A stretch of 64,000 nt of DNA from Bacteroidota bacterium (GTDB lineage Bacteria > Bacteroidota > Bacteroidia > UKL13-3): contig JAUXUD010000001.1 in assembly GCA_030680835.1 (NCBI GenBank), positions 49,111-113,110 of the forward strand. The letters run 5' to 3'. Shown piece by piece: positions 1 to 7,767 of this stretch. Within the stretch, counting starts at the first letter, position 1. Each line of letters begins with the position of its first letter. A program made the translations under genes and the position numbers. Under the pieces are notes generated by a model. It was not told the origin of the DNA. It saw nothing but the letters and a program-made list of their open reading frames with translations, and did no database searches.

Positions 1-1
1 A

Positions 2-229
2 AAATTAAATCTCGAGCAGTTTCTAACCCAAATACATATTGAACCCAAGCAGGACTTTTTAAAACCCTGTACTAATCTGGAAATTGTAAAGCGGGTATTG
101 CGCAATCTGGCTTCTGCATACGAAAAACTGGGTAAGCTCCAAAAACACAAAGAAGTTCAAAAATTATTATATGCCCTGGGCGAGCCCCCAATTAATTCGT
201 TTCATGATGTAAATGAATCGGAGGAATAA
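2..229 (+). CDS. C-terminal end of a SirB1/transglutaminase-like family protein (partial)
   Basis: An open frame enters from the left edge and stops at 227-229, giving 75 residues. The segment carrying LEIVKRVLRNLASAYEKLG followed by a short helix resembles the TPR-like C-terminal part of SirB1 N-domain/transglutaminase-like proteins, which in Bacteroidota usually end this way. The domain that would confirm the family is outside the window, so the call rests on the tail alone. The gene converges on rng, and the whole 107-bp gap between the two stop codons is a tandem repeat. Confidence 0.5.
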   Translation, partial: KLNLEQFLTQIHIEPKQDFLKPCTNLEIVKRVLRNLASAYEKLGKLQKHKEVQKLLYALGEPPINSFHDVNESEE

Positions 230-336
230 AATGTACAATGTACAATGTACGATGTATGATGTACGATTTACGATGTACGATTTACTAATACCTCATACCT
301 CATACCTCATACCTTATACCTTATACCTCATACCTC
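230..336. repeat. Composite heptamer tandem array between two convergent stop codons
   Basis: Two arrays lie side by side. Bases 231-283 are about eight copies of a 7-base unit of TACGATG type (variants TACAATG, TACGATT), and 288-336 are seven copies of ATACCTC/ATACCTT. The array starts one base after the stop codon at 227-229 and ends directly against the rng stop at 337-339. The same two units recur together at 21008-21129 in the opposite orientation. There are no spacers, so this is not CRISPR. Confidence 0.9.
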
Positions 337-1893
337 TTAAATAACCACTTCTTCGCCACCGGCATTCATGAATTTGTAATTAATCAGATGGAGTGCGTTA
401 TTGGGTACTATGGTAATCCATTGTTTGTGTTTAAACCACCATTGCATACGGGGCGATTTGAAAAAGCCACGGGTTAAAAAGGCTGCCAAATAAGGGTGAA
501 CCTCCAGACTGAAACCTTTTAATTGCAGGTTTTCTACCAGGTATTTTATATGGGCTTCAATATCATCAATAATGCTGACACTCGATTGAATTTCGCCGCT
601 ACCCATGCAGGTAGGACATTTTTCGGTAGTAACCACAGCCATTTCGGGCCTAACCCGCTGCCGCGTAATTTGTATTAAACCGAAAGGACTCATGGGCAAA
701 ATTTTATGCTTTGCCCGATCGCTGGCCATTACTTCTTTTAACTTTTCATAAACCAGTTTTCGGTTACCTGCAGTTTTCAGATCAATCAAATCCAGCACAA
801 TGATGCCTCCCATATCGCGCAGGCGCAATTGGCGGGCTATTTCCTCAACGGCTTCAATATTAACCTTCAGCGCATTTTCTTCCTGGTTTTCGCCCTTGTT
901 GGAAGTATTGCCACTGTTTACATCTATAACATGCAGGGCTTCGGTATGCTCAATAATTAAATACGAACCGCCCGAGAAATTTACTTCCTTGCCAAAACTG
1001 GTTTTAATTTGCTTGTCGATGCCAAAGTGTTCGAAAATGGGCAGTTTTCCGTTATAATGTTTAACAATTTTCTCGAGTTCAGGGGATTTGTCTTTCAGAT
1101 AATTCTTGATTTTATTATACAGGAATTGATCGTTCAGATGAATTGAGGTGTAGGAATCGTTCACCAGATCGCGCACCAGGGTTAAGGTTCTGTCGCTTTC
1201 CCCCAGTACTTTTTGAGGAGGCGTTGCATCTTTTAAATGCCGGCACATCTCATCCCATTTATTCATCAGGTCGCGCAGGTCGTTTTGCAGATCTTCAATG
1301 CTTTCTCCTTCGGCATTGGTTCTTATAATTACCCCAAAATTTTCGGGTTTTATTACACCAACAGCATCTTTTAAACGGCGGCGTTCATCCTGTTTAACAA
1401 TTTTTTTTGAGATGCTGATACTGTTATCAAAGGGCATCATTACCAAAAAACGCCCTGCAAGGGATAGTTCGGAAGTTAAACGAGGGCCTTTATTTGAAAT
1501 AGGTTCTTTACTTATCTGAACCAGGATTTGCTGATTTCTTTTAAGCAGGTCGGTAACTTTTCCTCCTTTATTGATATCCTGTTCAAGATGTTCTTTATGG
1601 ATTCCAAATTCGTTGGGGCGGCTGTTGCGCAGCATCCGGGTAAACTTTAATAATGACTGAAGTTGCGGACCCAGGTCGAGGTAATGCAAAAAAGCATCTC
1701 TTTCATGGCCAACATCAACAAAAGCGGCATTTAATCCGCCCATTATTTTTCCTATAGTACCCAGGTATATGTCGCCAACCAGGAAATTGTTGTTCAGGCG
1801 TTCATGATGAAGCTCGATTAGCTTTTTATCTTTGAGAATGGCTATATCGATCCCTCCCGAAGGGTTTGAATTGATGATTAATTCGTAATTCAC
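337..1893 (-). CDS. rng: Ribonuclease E/G family endoribonuclease
   Basis: Single-strand-specific endoribonuclease of the Rne/Rng family, acting in rRNA maturation and mRNA decay in the cytoplasm. At 518 residues it is RNase G-sized, without the long C-terminal scaffold of RNase E. An S1-like region covers roughly residues 35-130. The catalytic core has metal-binding aspartates D324 (in DVNSG) and D368 (in VLDLID), and the zinc-link cysteines are in CPTC (426-429). The start is GTG at 1893. It is the last gene of the hup - TPR - small peptide - rng group on the minus strand, an arrangement common in Bacteroidota. A long hairpin at 1988-2040 separates it from the preceding small ORF. Confidence 0.95.
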   Translation of the reverse strand: MNYELIINSNPSGGIDIAILKDKKLIELHHERLNNNFLVGDIYLGTIGKIMGGLNAAFVDVGHERDAFLHYLDLGPQLQSLLKFTRMLRNSRPNEFGIHKEHLEQDINKGGKVTDLLKRNQQILVQISKEPISNKGPRLTSELSLAGRFLVMMPFDNSISISKKIVKQDERRRLKDAVGVIKPENFGVIIRTNAEGESIEDLQNDLRDLMNKWDEMCRHLKDATPPQKVLGESDRTLTLVRDLVNDSYTSIHLNDQFLYNKIKNYLKDKSPELEKIVKHYNGKLPIFEHFGIDKQIKTSFGKEVNFSGGSYLIIEHTEALHVIDVNSGNTSNKGENQEENALKVNIEAVEEIARQLRLRDMGGIIVLDLIDLKTAGNRKLVYEKLKEVMASDRAKHKILPMSPFGLIQITRQRVRPEMAVVTTEKCPTCMGSGEIQSSVSIIDDIEAHIKYLVENLQLKGFSLEVHPYLAAFLTRGFFKSPRMQWWFKHKQWITIVPNNALHLINYKFMNAGGEEVVI

Positions 1894-1987
1894 TGCAATA
1901 ATATATTAAGTGCCGTTTTGTTTAAATGGCACAATGTGGGGGAGGGTGGGTTTAATAACTTAAGAGAGTGTAAAAAAGTATTCTGTA

Positions 1988-2040
1988 AGCAATAATCAGT
2001 AATCGGTAATAATTCTGATTACCGATTTCCGATTATTGCT
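1988..2040. repeat. Long hairpin built from inverted heptamer-like units
   Basis: AGCAATAATC (1988-1997) pairs with GATTATTGCT (2031-2040), and AATCGGTAAT (2001-2010) pairs with ATTACCGATT (2018-2027). This gives a 20-bp stem with one 3-base internal bulge and a 7-base loop. Each arm reads as repeated 7-base units (ATTACCG, ATTTCCG, ATTATTG). It lies six bases beyond the stop of the 29-codon ORF and upstream of rng, so it could be an attenuator or an RNA-processing site. Confidence 0.8.
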
Positions 2041-2046
2041 TATTTT

Positions 2047-2136
2047 TTACTTCTTCTTATGTCTGTTTTTACGAAGACGTTTTTTACGTTTGTGGGTTGC
2101 GATTTTATGGCGCTTTCTCTTTTTACCGCTTGGCAT
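2047..2136 (-). CDS. 29-residue very basic peptide, probable ribosome-associated protein
   Basis: ATG at 2136 to TAA at 2047-2049 encodes 29 residues beginning MPSGKKRKRHK; more than half are Lys, Arg or His. It lies two bases after the TPR gene stop and ahead of rng on the same strand, so it is very likely co-transcribed with hup and rng. From memory, tiny lysine/arginine-rich ORFs of this type sit next to rng in many Bacteroidota. The composition resembles small ribosomal proteins such as bTHX or mycobacterial bS22, and a Bacteroidota-specific large-subunit protein (bL38) has been reported, but I cannot say it is any of these. It is too short for most gene finders. Confidence 0.75.
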   Translation of the reverse strand: MPSGKKRKRHKIATHKRKKRLRKNRHKKK

Positions 2137-2138
2137 AA

Positions 2139-2981
2139 TTATTTAGTGTTTTTAAGTTTATTAATCGTAATATCTATGTTTTTCTTAACTTCTTCATCCG
2201 GAACCAAACCCCTGAAGGTTTCAAATTCCCTGATGGCTTCATTTTTTTTACCGGACTGACTGTATGCTTCACCCAGAAAATAATGATACTCGGCATTAAA
2301 AGGTTGAATGGCCACACATTTTTCAAACCGGGTAATTGCTTTATCCCACTGGCCGCTTCGCATCGAAAGCATGCCTAAAGTATAATGCGCCTCCACGTTA
2401 AATGAATCACGGTTGGTAACATCTTTTAATAATTGGACTGCTTTCATTATATCCGAACTGGTTTGGATATAACAATTGGCCAGTGCATTTTTTGCTTCCA
2501 GATTATTTTCATTCAACATTACTACTTTTTCAAAAGCGAATATTGCCTGATTGGCAGCATAAACCTGCATCGACGTGTCCTGGCAGGTTGCAGCAAACTC
2601 ATAGTATTTAAGTCCGGCATTGAACCAGGAGTTTTCGTCGTTTACTCTGGCTGCAAGTTGCGTCAGATAAAATGCCGATACCATCCTGAAGTGCAATGAA
2701 TCCCAAGTGTTGGCCAGGTTTAACAGGGTAAATACACCTGCATCCGGGGCTTTCGCTAGTTGGGTTTGTTCCTGAATACGTTGGTTTGCTTCCGAACTCA
2801 AAGAATCTTTCAATCCACTCAAATATTCATTAAAGTCGAATTGTTTTTGCAGGCGCTCACCGCTGGGAGCAACTGCCTGTGCAATGGTGGATTCGGGTGT
2901 TTTAAAATTGAGATATACCAGAATTACAACCATGCCCAACAATACGGCAATTATGATTATTTGGGCTTTGTTGAAACGCAT
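2139..2981 (-). CDS. Membrane-anchored tetratricopeptide repeat protein
   Basis: Protein of 280 residues with one hydrophobic segment at about residues 6-27 (IIIIAVLLGMVVILVYL), a linker, then TPR-like helical pairs from about 145 to 275, for example AHYTLGMLSMRSGQWDKAI and AEYHYFLGEAYSQSGKKNEAI. The topology suggests an N-terminal anchor with the TPR domain probably periplasmic, acting as a protein-binding scaffold. Its start codon overlaps the hup stop (TAATG), a sign of translational coupling. This TPR gene between hup and rng is a conserved Bacteroidota arrangement, but the binding partner is unknown. Confidence 0.8.
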   Translation of the reverse strand: MRFNKAQIIIIAVLLGMVVILVYLNFKTPESTIAQAVAPSGERLQKQFDFNEYLSGLKDSLSSEANQRIQEQTQLAKAPDAGVFTLLNLANTWDSLHFRMVSAFYLTQLAARVNDENSWFNAGLKYYEFAATCQDTSMQVYAANQAIFAFEKVVMLNENNLEAKNALANCYIQTSSDIMKAVQLLKDVTNRDSFNVEAHYTLGMLSMRSGQWDKAITRFEKCVAIQPFNAEYHYFLGEAYSQSGKKNEAIREFETFRGLVPDEEVKKNIDITINKLKNTK

Positions 2982-3322
2982 TAAGCTTCTTTTAATGCCT
3001 GTTTGGCTTCAGCTTCTCTTTTGGCAGCCGAAGTTTTTACAACTTCACTTTTCTTAATTTTCTCTACGAAAGTTTTTGCAGGTTTAAAAGATGGAATGTA
3101 GTGTTCATCGATTACCATTGCCGTGTTTTTAGAAATATTGCGGGCAATTTTCTTTGCACGTCTTTTAATAATGAATGAACCAAATCCACGGAAGTAAACA
3201 TTTCTTCCATCGGTCATGTTGTTACGCACTACCTTAAAAAATGATTCTACCACTTCCTGAACCTGGTTTTTTTCTACACCTGTTTTAAGTGAAATCTCCT
3301 GGATAATTTCTGCTTTTGTCAT
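2981..3322 (-). CDS. hup: HU/IHF-family DNA-binding protein
   Basis: Nucleoid-associated DNA-bending protein of 113 residues. The N-terminal helices (MTKAEIIQEISLKTGVEKNQ) and the beta-arm region with RGFGSFIIKRRAKKIARN match the HU family. Beyond the usual ~90-residue core there is a Lys/Ala-rich C-terminal tail of about 20 residues, common in Bacteroidota HU proteins. It heads the hup - TPR - peptide - rng operon and is divergent from mutY. A TACATTTG -7 element on the minus strand lies about 70 bp upstream of its start. Confidence 0.92.
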   Translation of the reverse strand: MTKAEIIQEISLKTGVEKNQVQEVVESFFKVVRNNMTDGRNVYFRGFGSFIIKRRAKKIARNISKNTAMVIDEHYIPSFKPAKTFVEKIKKSEVVKTSAAKREAEAKQALKEA

Positions 3323-3390
3323 TGTTTCTCTGTATTATAGTTAAAATGTTTTCCTTAATTGATTGGGAATTTATGTTTCGTAAGGGGTTG

Positions 3391-3398
3391 CAAATGTA
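3391..3398 (-). promoter_or_regulatory. Candidate -7 promoter element of the hup operon
   Basis: The minus strand reads TACATTTG, an exact match to the Bacteroidota -7 consensus TAnnTTTG, about 70 bp upstream of the hup ATG. No convincing -33 TTTG was found at the right distance, so this rests on one half of the promoter. Confidence 0.4.
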
Positions 3399-3465
3399 TA
3401 AATTAGAAGTGAAAAATGATGTTTTTTTTATAAAAATATTTCATTTTTCTTGCAAACCCTTAATT

Positions 3466-4515
3466 ATGCTACAAAAAGAACTTATAAACTGGTACCTGCT
3501 AAACAAGCGGGAACTTCCCTGGCGAAACACCTCAAACCCCTATATAATATGGTTGTCGGAGATTATTTTGCAACAAACCCGCATTCAGCAGGGCTTGCCT
3601 TATTTCGAAAAATTTCTTAAAAAATTTCCTACAATAAAAAAATTGGCAAGTGCCCAAAATCACGAAATTATGAAACTCTGGCAAGGTTTGGGGTATTATA
3701 GCCGGGCCAGAAATATGCATAAAACCGCTAAAACAATTATAAGCAACCATAAAGGTAAATTTCCTGATAAATATCATGAAATTATAAAGCTTACGGGAAT
3801 TGGTCCCTATACGGCTGCCGCTATTGCCAGTTTTGCCTTTAATGAAGCAGTTGCCGTGGTGGACGGTAATGTACACCGTGTACTTTCGAGATACTATGCA
3901 ATAAATGAATCTATAAACACAGCAGTTGGTAAAAAACTTTTTGCTCAGCTGGCAAACGATTTTTTAAACAAGGACGCTCCGGCAACGCATAACCAAGCCA
4001 TGATGGAGTTGGGTGCAGTAATCTGTAAACCGCAAAATCCATTATGTAATAATTGTCCGATAAGTAAAAATTGTCTTGCTTTTTCGTTTAAACAACAGGA
4101 ACTGTTTCCTAAAAAGGAAATTAAATTAAAGGTTAAAAACAGGTACCTGCATTATATCTTTTTTTCGTTTAAAGGGAAAACTGCCATCCATCAGCGACCT
4201 GCCGGAGATATCTGGCAAAACCTTTACGATTTACCCTTAATTGAGTTTGACAGGAAAATTGAAACTGAAGAATTAAGAAATGCCTTAAAAAATGAAAATT
4301 GGTTCAAAGCGGATAAAAAACTTAAGCTATATTTGGCCATGCAGGCAAAACATAAACTTACACACCAAAACTTGTTTGCTACGTTTTGGTTTATAGCGTT
4401 GAACCAAAAACCAAAACTGGAAGTTGCGTTTATCTGGGTTGACAAAACCGATTTAAAAAGCTATGCCATTTCGCGCCTGTTTGAAAAGTTTTTAATTTCT
4501 CAAAATTTAATTTAG
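3466..4515 (+). CDS. mutY: A/G-specific adenine glycosylase
   Basis: Base-excision repair enzyme that removes adenine mispaired with 8-oxoguanine. The 349-residue protein has Glu32 (SEIILQQTR), the helix-hairpin-helix LTGIGPYTA (109-117), catalytic Asp133 (VVDGNVHRVLSR) and a C-x6-C-x2-C-x5-C iron-sulfur loop at Cys187, 194, 197 and 203. The C-terminal half is the Nudix-like domain that recognises 8-oxoG. ATG at 3466 is chosen because the alignable protein starts at MLQKELINWYL; the 50 codons upstream look like leader and would overlap the divergent hup start. ssb follows after six bases, so the two are probably co-transcribed. Confidence 0.95.
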   Translation: MLQKELINWYLLNKRELPWRNTSNPYIIWLSEIILQQTRIQQGLPYFEKFLKKFPTIKKLASAQNHEIMKLWQGLGYYSRARNMHKTAKTIISNHKGKFPDKYHEIIKLTGIGPYTAAAIASFAFNEAVAVVDGNVHRVLSRYYAINESINTAVGKKLFAQLANDFLNKDAPATHNQAMMELGAVICKPQNPLCNNCPISKNCLAFSFKQQELFPKKEIKLKVKNRYLHYIFFSFKGKTAIHQRPAGDIWQNLYDLPLIEFDRKIETEELRNALKNENWFKADKKLKLYLAMQAKHKLTHQNLFATFWFIALNQKPKLEVAFIWVDKTDLKSYAISRLFEKFLISQNLI

Positions 4516-4521
4516 TTTCTG

Positions 4522-4899
4522 ATGAGTTTAAATAAGGTAATGTTGATTGGTTTTCTTGGACAGGATCCTGCTATACGATATCTTGAAAATAACAGGATTG
4601 TTGCTACTTTTACCCTTGCTACCCACGAAGTTTATAAGGATAAAAACGGGGAAAGAAAAACAGAGACCGAATGGCACCAGATTGAAATGTGGGATCAGCT
4701 GGCAAAAAACATTGATGAATTAAAACTAAAAGGTTTGTTGAAAAAAGGCACCCAGGTTTTTGTGGAAGGGAAAATAAAAACCGAAATTTATAAGGATAAA
4801 AATGGATTGGAACATAACCGGAAAAAGATAAAAGCAGTTCAATTGTCATTACTCGGGAATATAAAAACAAAGGAAGAAGACCTAAATCCTAGCTCATAA
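4522..4899 (+). CDS. ssb: Single-stranded DNA-binding protein
   Basis: OB-fold protein of 125 residues. The start MSLNKVMLIGFLGQDPAIRYL and the middle block TEWHQIEMWDQLAKN match the SSB family. It protects single-stranded DNA in replication and repair. The C-terminus (EEDLNPSS) lacks the classical DDDIPF-type acidic tip, so this may be a shorter or secondary SSB rather than the main replication one. It follows mutY by six bases and precedes gldE, the same mutY-ssb-gldE-gldD order known from gliding Bacteroidota. Confidence 0.92.
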   Translation: MSLNKVMLIGFLGQDPAIRYLENNRIVATFTLATHEVYKDKNGERKTETEWHQIEMWDQLAKNIDELKLKGLLKKGTQVFVEGKIKTEIYKDKNGLEHNRKKIKAVQLSLLGNIKTKEEDLNPSS

Positions 4900-5011
4900 T
4901 TGAATTTGTTAAATTTTATATAAAGTTGATATTCAATTATTTAACTTATATTGCAATCGCATATTTGATGATGCAATTTTGCATAATTCTGTTTTCACAC
5001 ATAAAATTTAA

Positions 5012-5019
5012 TACTTTTG
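5012..5019 (+). promoter_or_regulatory. Candidate -7 element upstream of gldE
   Basis: TACTTTTG matches TAnnTTTG and lies 49 bp upstream of the gldE ATG at 5068, in a 168-bp AT-rich gap after ssb. The -33 element is not clear. Confidence 0.4.
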
Positions 5020-5067
5020 TAACAACCAGGCTGGTATAAATTGCTATTTTGGTGCTTTAAAAAGTAT

Positions 5068-6414
5068 ATGGAAGAACCTCCCCTTAGTCTTATTTTTTGT
5101 CAAATTATCAACCCTGTTTTAAGTTCTGCAGATAGTGTCAGCATACTTCTTGCGATTTTATTTGTAATGGTACTTGTTTTTTTATCAGCCCTCTATTCAG
5201 GATCCGAAAATGCATTTTTCTCCCTGAGCAAAGCACAACTGGAAGAGTTACAGGAAATACCAGGTACAACTGCTTTTGCAATAAATTATTTATTGCGTTA
5301 TCCCAAAAAGCTCCTTGCTACCATATTAATTGCCAATACCTTTGTAAACATTGCCATTGTATTGGTAATGACTTACCTGTTTTCAACCATTTTTAATTTT
5401 GCAGCTTATCCCATACTGAGTTTTTTAATTGAGGTGGTGTTTGTTACCTTTTTAATTGTTTTGTTTGGAGAGGTAATTCCCAAAATATACTCATTTAAAC
5501 ACAATGTTAAAGTATCCCGCTTTGTTGCCGTTCCGGTTTATGGATCGTATAAACTTTTTCAGCCACTGGTATATTTATTGGTTAGAAGTACCGGAATTAT
5601 CGATAAACGAATTACTAAAAAAGGCCATATTCTATCGGTAGATGAACTTACGCATGCGATTGATATTACTTCCGAAAAAAATGCACCCAGGCAGGAAAAG
5701 AGTATATTGAAAGGGGTTGTTAATTTTGGAAATACCAATGTCAAACAAATCATGCGCCAGCGACCAGACATTGTTGCCATGGATATGAGTTTAAATTTTA
5801 AGCAGCTTATGCTGCAAATAGTTGATTCGGGTTATTCGCGTGTGCCTGTTTTTGAAAACAATCTTGACAATATTAAAGGAATTCTTTTTACCAAGGATTT
5901 GCTTCCTCACATTAATGAAAAGGCTGACTTTAACTGGCAAGGTTTATTGCGAAAGCCTTTTTTTGTACCCGAAAGTAAAAAGATAGATGATTTACTAAAA
6001 GAATTTCAAAGTAAACGTATGCATCTTGCCATTGTGGTTGATGAGTTCGGGGGAACCGAAGGTTTGGTAAGTATGGAGGATATTATTGAAGAAATATTCG
6101 GAGAAATTCAGGATGAATTTGATGAAGACGAACATGTTTATACCAAAATAAATGACCATACTTTTGTGTTTGAAGGTAAAATGATCATTAATGATGCCTG
6201 TAAATATATGGACATTGACCCTGGGGTATTTGATGAAATCCGCAGTGAAGCGGAAACCCTGGGTGGAATGCTGCTGGAACTCAATTCGCATTTGCCCAAA
6301 ATGGGTCAGGAAATAATTTATAAAAACTTTATTTTTAAAATTGAATCGGTTGATAAACGCAAAATTATGCGAATTAAAGTTTCATTTGAACCACAGCCCG
6401 ATGTTCAGGCGTAA
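5068..6414 (+). CDS. gldE: Gliding motility-associated protein GldE (CNNM/CBS/CorC-domain membrane protein)
   Basis: Inner-membrane protein of 448 residues. Three or four membrane helices lie in the first ~150 residues (CNNM/DUF21 region), followed by a CBS pair at about 195-325 and a CorC/HlyC C-terminal domain (from about residue 365). The domain order is that of hemolysin-C/CorC transporters. The assignment to GldE comes from the position directly before gldD and after ssb; in Flavobacterium johnsoniae overexpressed GldE partly compensates for GldD defects. ATG at 5068 is preferred over the TTG at 5041. The 3' end overlaps gldD by 14 bases. Confidence 0.88.
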   Translation: MEEPPLSLIFCQIINPVLSSADSVSILLAILFVMVLVFLSALYSGSENAFFSLSKAQLEELQEIPGTTAFAINYLLRYPKKLLATILIANTFVNIAIVLVMTYLFSTIFNFAAYPILSFLIEVVFVTFLIVLFGEVIPKIYSFKHNVKVSRFVAVPVYGSYKLFQPLVYLLVRSTGIIDKRITKKGHILSVDELTHAIDITSEKNAPRQEKSILKGVVNFGNTNVKQIMRQRPDIVAMDMSLNFKQLMLQIVDSGYSRVPVFENNLDNIKGILFTKDLLPHINEKADFNWQGLLRKPFFVPESKKIDDLLKEFQSKRMHLAIVVDEFGGTEGLVSMEDIIEEIFGEIQDEFDEDEHVYTKINDHTFVFEGKMIINDACKYMDIDPGVFDEIRSEAETLGGMLLELNSHLPKMGQEIIYKNFIFKIESVDKRKIMRIKVSFEPQPDVQA

Positions 6415-6982
6415 CCATTTATTTTATGTTTTGGTTCCTTTGCTGTTTTTATCATGCGGGGATAAAAGTTTTGTTCCAAAACCCAGAGGATTTGAGCGAA
6501 TAGAATTTCCGGAACACGTATATAAAAAATACTGGTTGGATAACTGCCATTACGGATTTGATTTGCCGGTTTATGCTGAAGTTAAAGCAGATCCCTATCC
6601 ATTGGCCGAAGAATGCTGGAACAATGTAAATTACCTTCCCTTTGGAGCCACACTGCATTTAAGTTACCGCAATGTAAAAAACCGGGATGATTTGTTTAAG
6701 ATGCTAAATGATTCGCGCGAAATGGTTTATAAACATGTAATGCGGGCAGATGAAATTGTAGAAAATTATATATCAGCAAAACAATTTCACGGAATTTTTT
6801 ATGAACTGGATGGAAGTACGGCAACCAATGCACAATTTTATGTTACCGACAGCACACAACATTTCTTAAGGGGTTCATTGTATTTTAACTCGCGTACCAA
6901 TCAGGATTCTATTGCACCGGTTTTAAACTTTTTAAAAGTTGATATGTTGCATTTAATTGAATCGCTCGAATGGATGAAGTAA
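6401..6982 (+). CDS. gldD: Gliding motility lipoprotein GldD
   Basis: Lipoprotein of 193 residues. The start at 6401 gives a signal peptide MFRRNHLFYVLVPLLFLSC with the lipidated Cys at residue 19. The motifs PKPRGFERIEFP, the LHLSYRNV strand and the MVYKHVMRADEI helix match GldD, a component needed for gliding and associated with type IX secretion in Bacteroidota. The gene overlaps gldE, so translation is probably coupled. Its stop lies three bases from the stop of the convergent LOG-family gene. Confidence 0.88.
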   Translation: MFRRNHLFYVLVPLLFLSCGDKSFVPKPRGFERIEFPEHVYKKYWLDNCHYGFDLPVYAEVKADPYPLAEECWNNVNYLPFGATLHLSYRNVKNRDDLFKMLNDSREMVYKHVMRADEIVENYISAKQFHGIFYELDGSTATNAQFYVTDSTQHFLRGSLYFNSRTNQDSIAPVLNFLKVDMLHLIESLEWMK

Positions 6983-6985
6983 GCT

Positions 6986-7762
6986 TTAACCCGCAGCAGT
7001 CCTTTTTCTGAAAATCCATTCCCCCAAAATCCTTGAAGGCCTGATTCGTTTTCCTTTTTTAAGTCCAAACTTTTCAATGCTGTTTTTTTTGATGTGTAAA
7101 ATGGAATCTTCAACCGAATCGGTTATTAACAGATGGTCGAGGTCTGATGCAGAAACCGCTCCTTTTATAACCATATCATCAATTAATTCACACAGGTTTT
7201 TCCAGTATTCTTTTCCGAAAATAATTACCGGGAAATTCTCAATTTTACCCGTTTGAATCAGGGTAAGGGCTTCAAACAACTCATCCATGGTGCCCCAGCC
7301 GCCGGGCATAATAATAAAAGCATATGAGTATTTTATGAGCAGGGTTTTACGTACAAAAAAATACCGGAAATCAACCCATTTATGTAAATAGGGATTTTCC
7401 TTTTGTTCAAAGGGTAATTGAATATTGCAGCCAATACTTTTCCCGTTATTTTCAAATGCACCCCGGTTGGCAGCTTCCATAATTCCCGGCCCGCCTCCGG
7501 TCATTACGGCAAAACCCAAATCACTCAAACGCGCTCCCATTTTACGGGCTTCCTGGTAATAAAAATGATCTTCTTTAAACCGGGCGCTGCCAAATACAGT
7601 AACGCAGGGACCAATAAAGTGCAATACCCTGTATCCTTTTATAAATTCTCCCCAAACCTTAAATGAAAAAATAAATTCACGCCATCGTTCACGCGGACCT
7701 TCTAAAAACTCGCGTTCACTCATTTGGTACTTGGCACGCAAGCGATTAATATAGGGTATCAT
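6986..7762 (-). CDS. LOG-family protein, probable cytokinin-type nucleoside 5'-monophosphate phosphoribohydrolase
   Basis: TIGR00730/LOG Rossmann-fold protein of 258 residues. The two family signatures are present: GGGPGIMEAANRGA (89-102) and PGGWGTMDE (153-161, usually PGGxGTxxE). Characterised members cleave N6-modified AMP or other nucleoside monophosphates to base and ribose 5-phosphate. The physiological substrate in Bacteroidota is not established. It is downstream of hpd on the same strand with a 5-base gap, so the two may be co-transcribed. Confidence 0.85.
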   Translation of the reverse strand: MIPYINRLRAKYQMSEREFLEGPRERWREFIFSFKVWGEFIKGYRVLHFIGPCVTVFGSARFKEDHFYYQEARKMGARLSDLGFAVMTGGGPGIMEAANRGAFENNGKSIGCNIQLPFEQKENPYLHKWVDFRYFFVRKTLLIKYSYAFIIMPGGWGTMDELFEALTLIQTGKIENFPVIIFGKEYWKNLCELIDDMVIKGAVSASDLDHLLITDSVEDSILHIKKNSIEKFGLKKGKRIRPSRILGEWIFRKRTAAG

Positions 7763-7767
7763 TTATT

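Noticed and set aside
230..336. Possible CRISPR array
   Set aside because: Units are 7 bases, contiguous and without spacers, and no cas genes are in the window.
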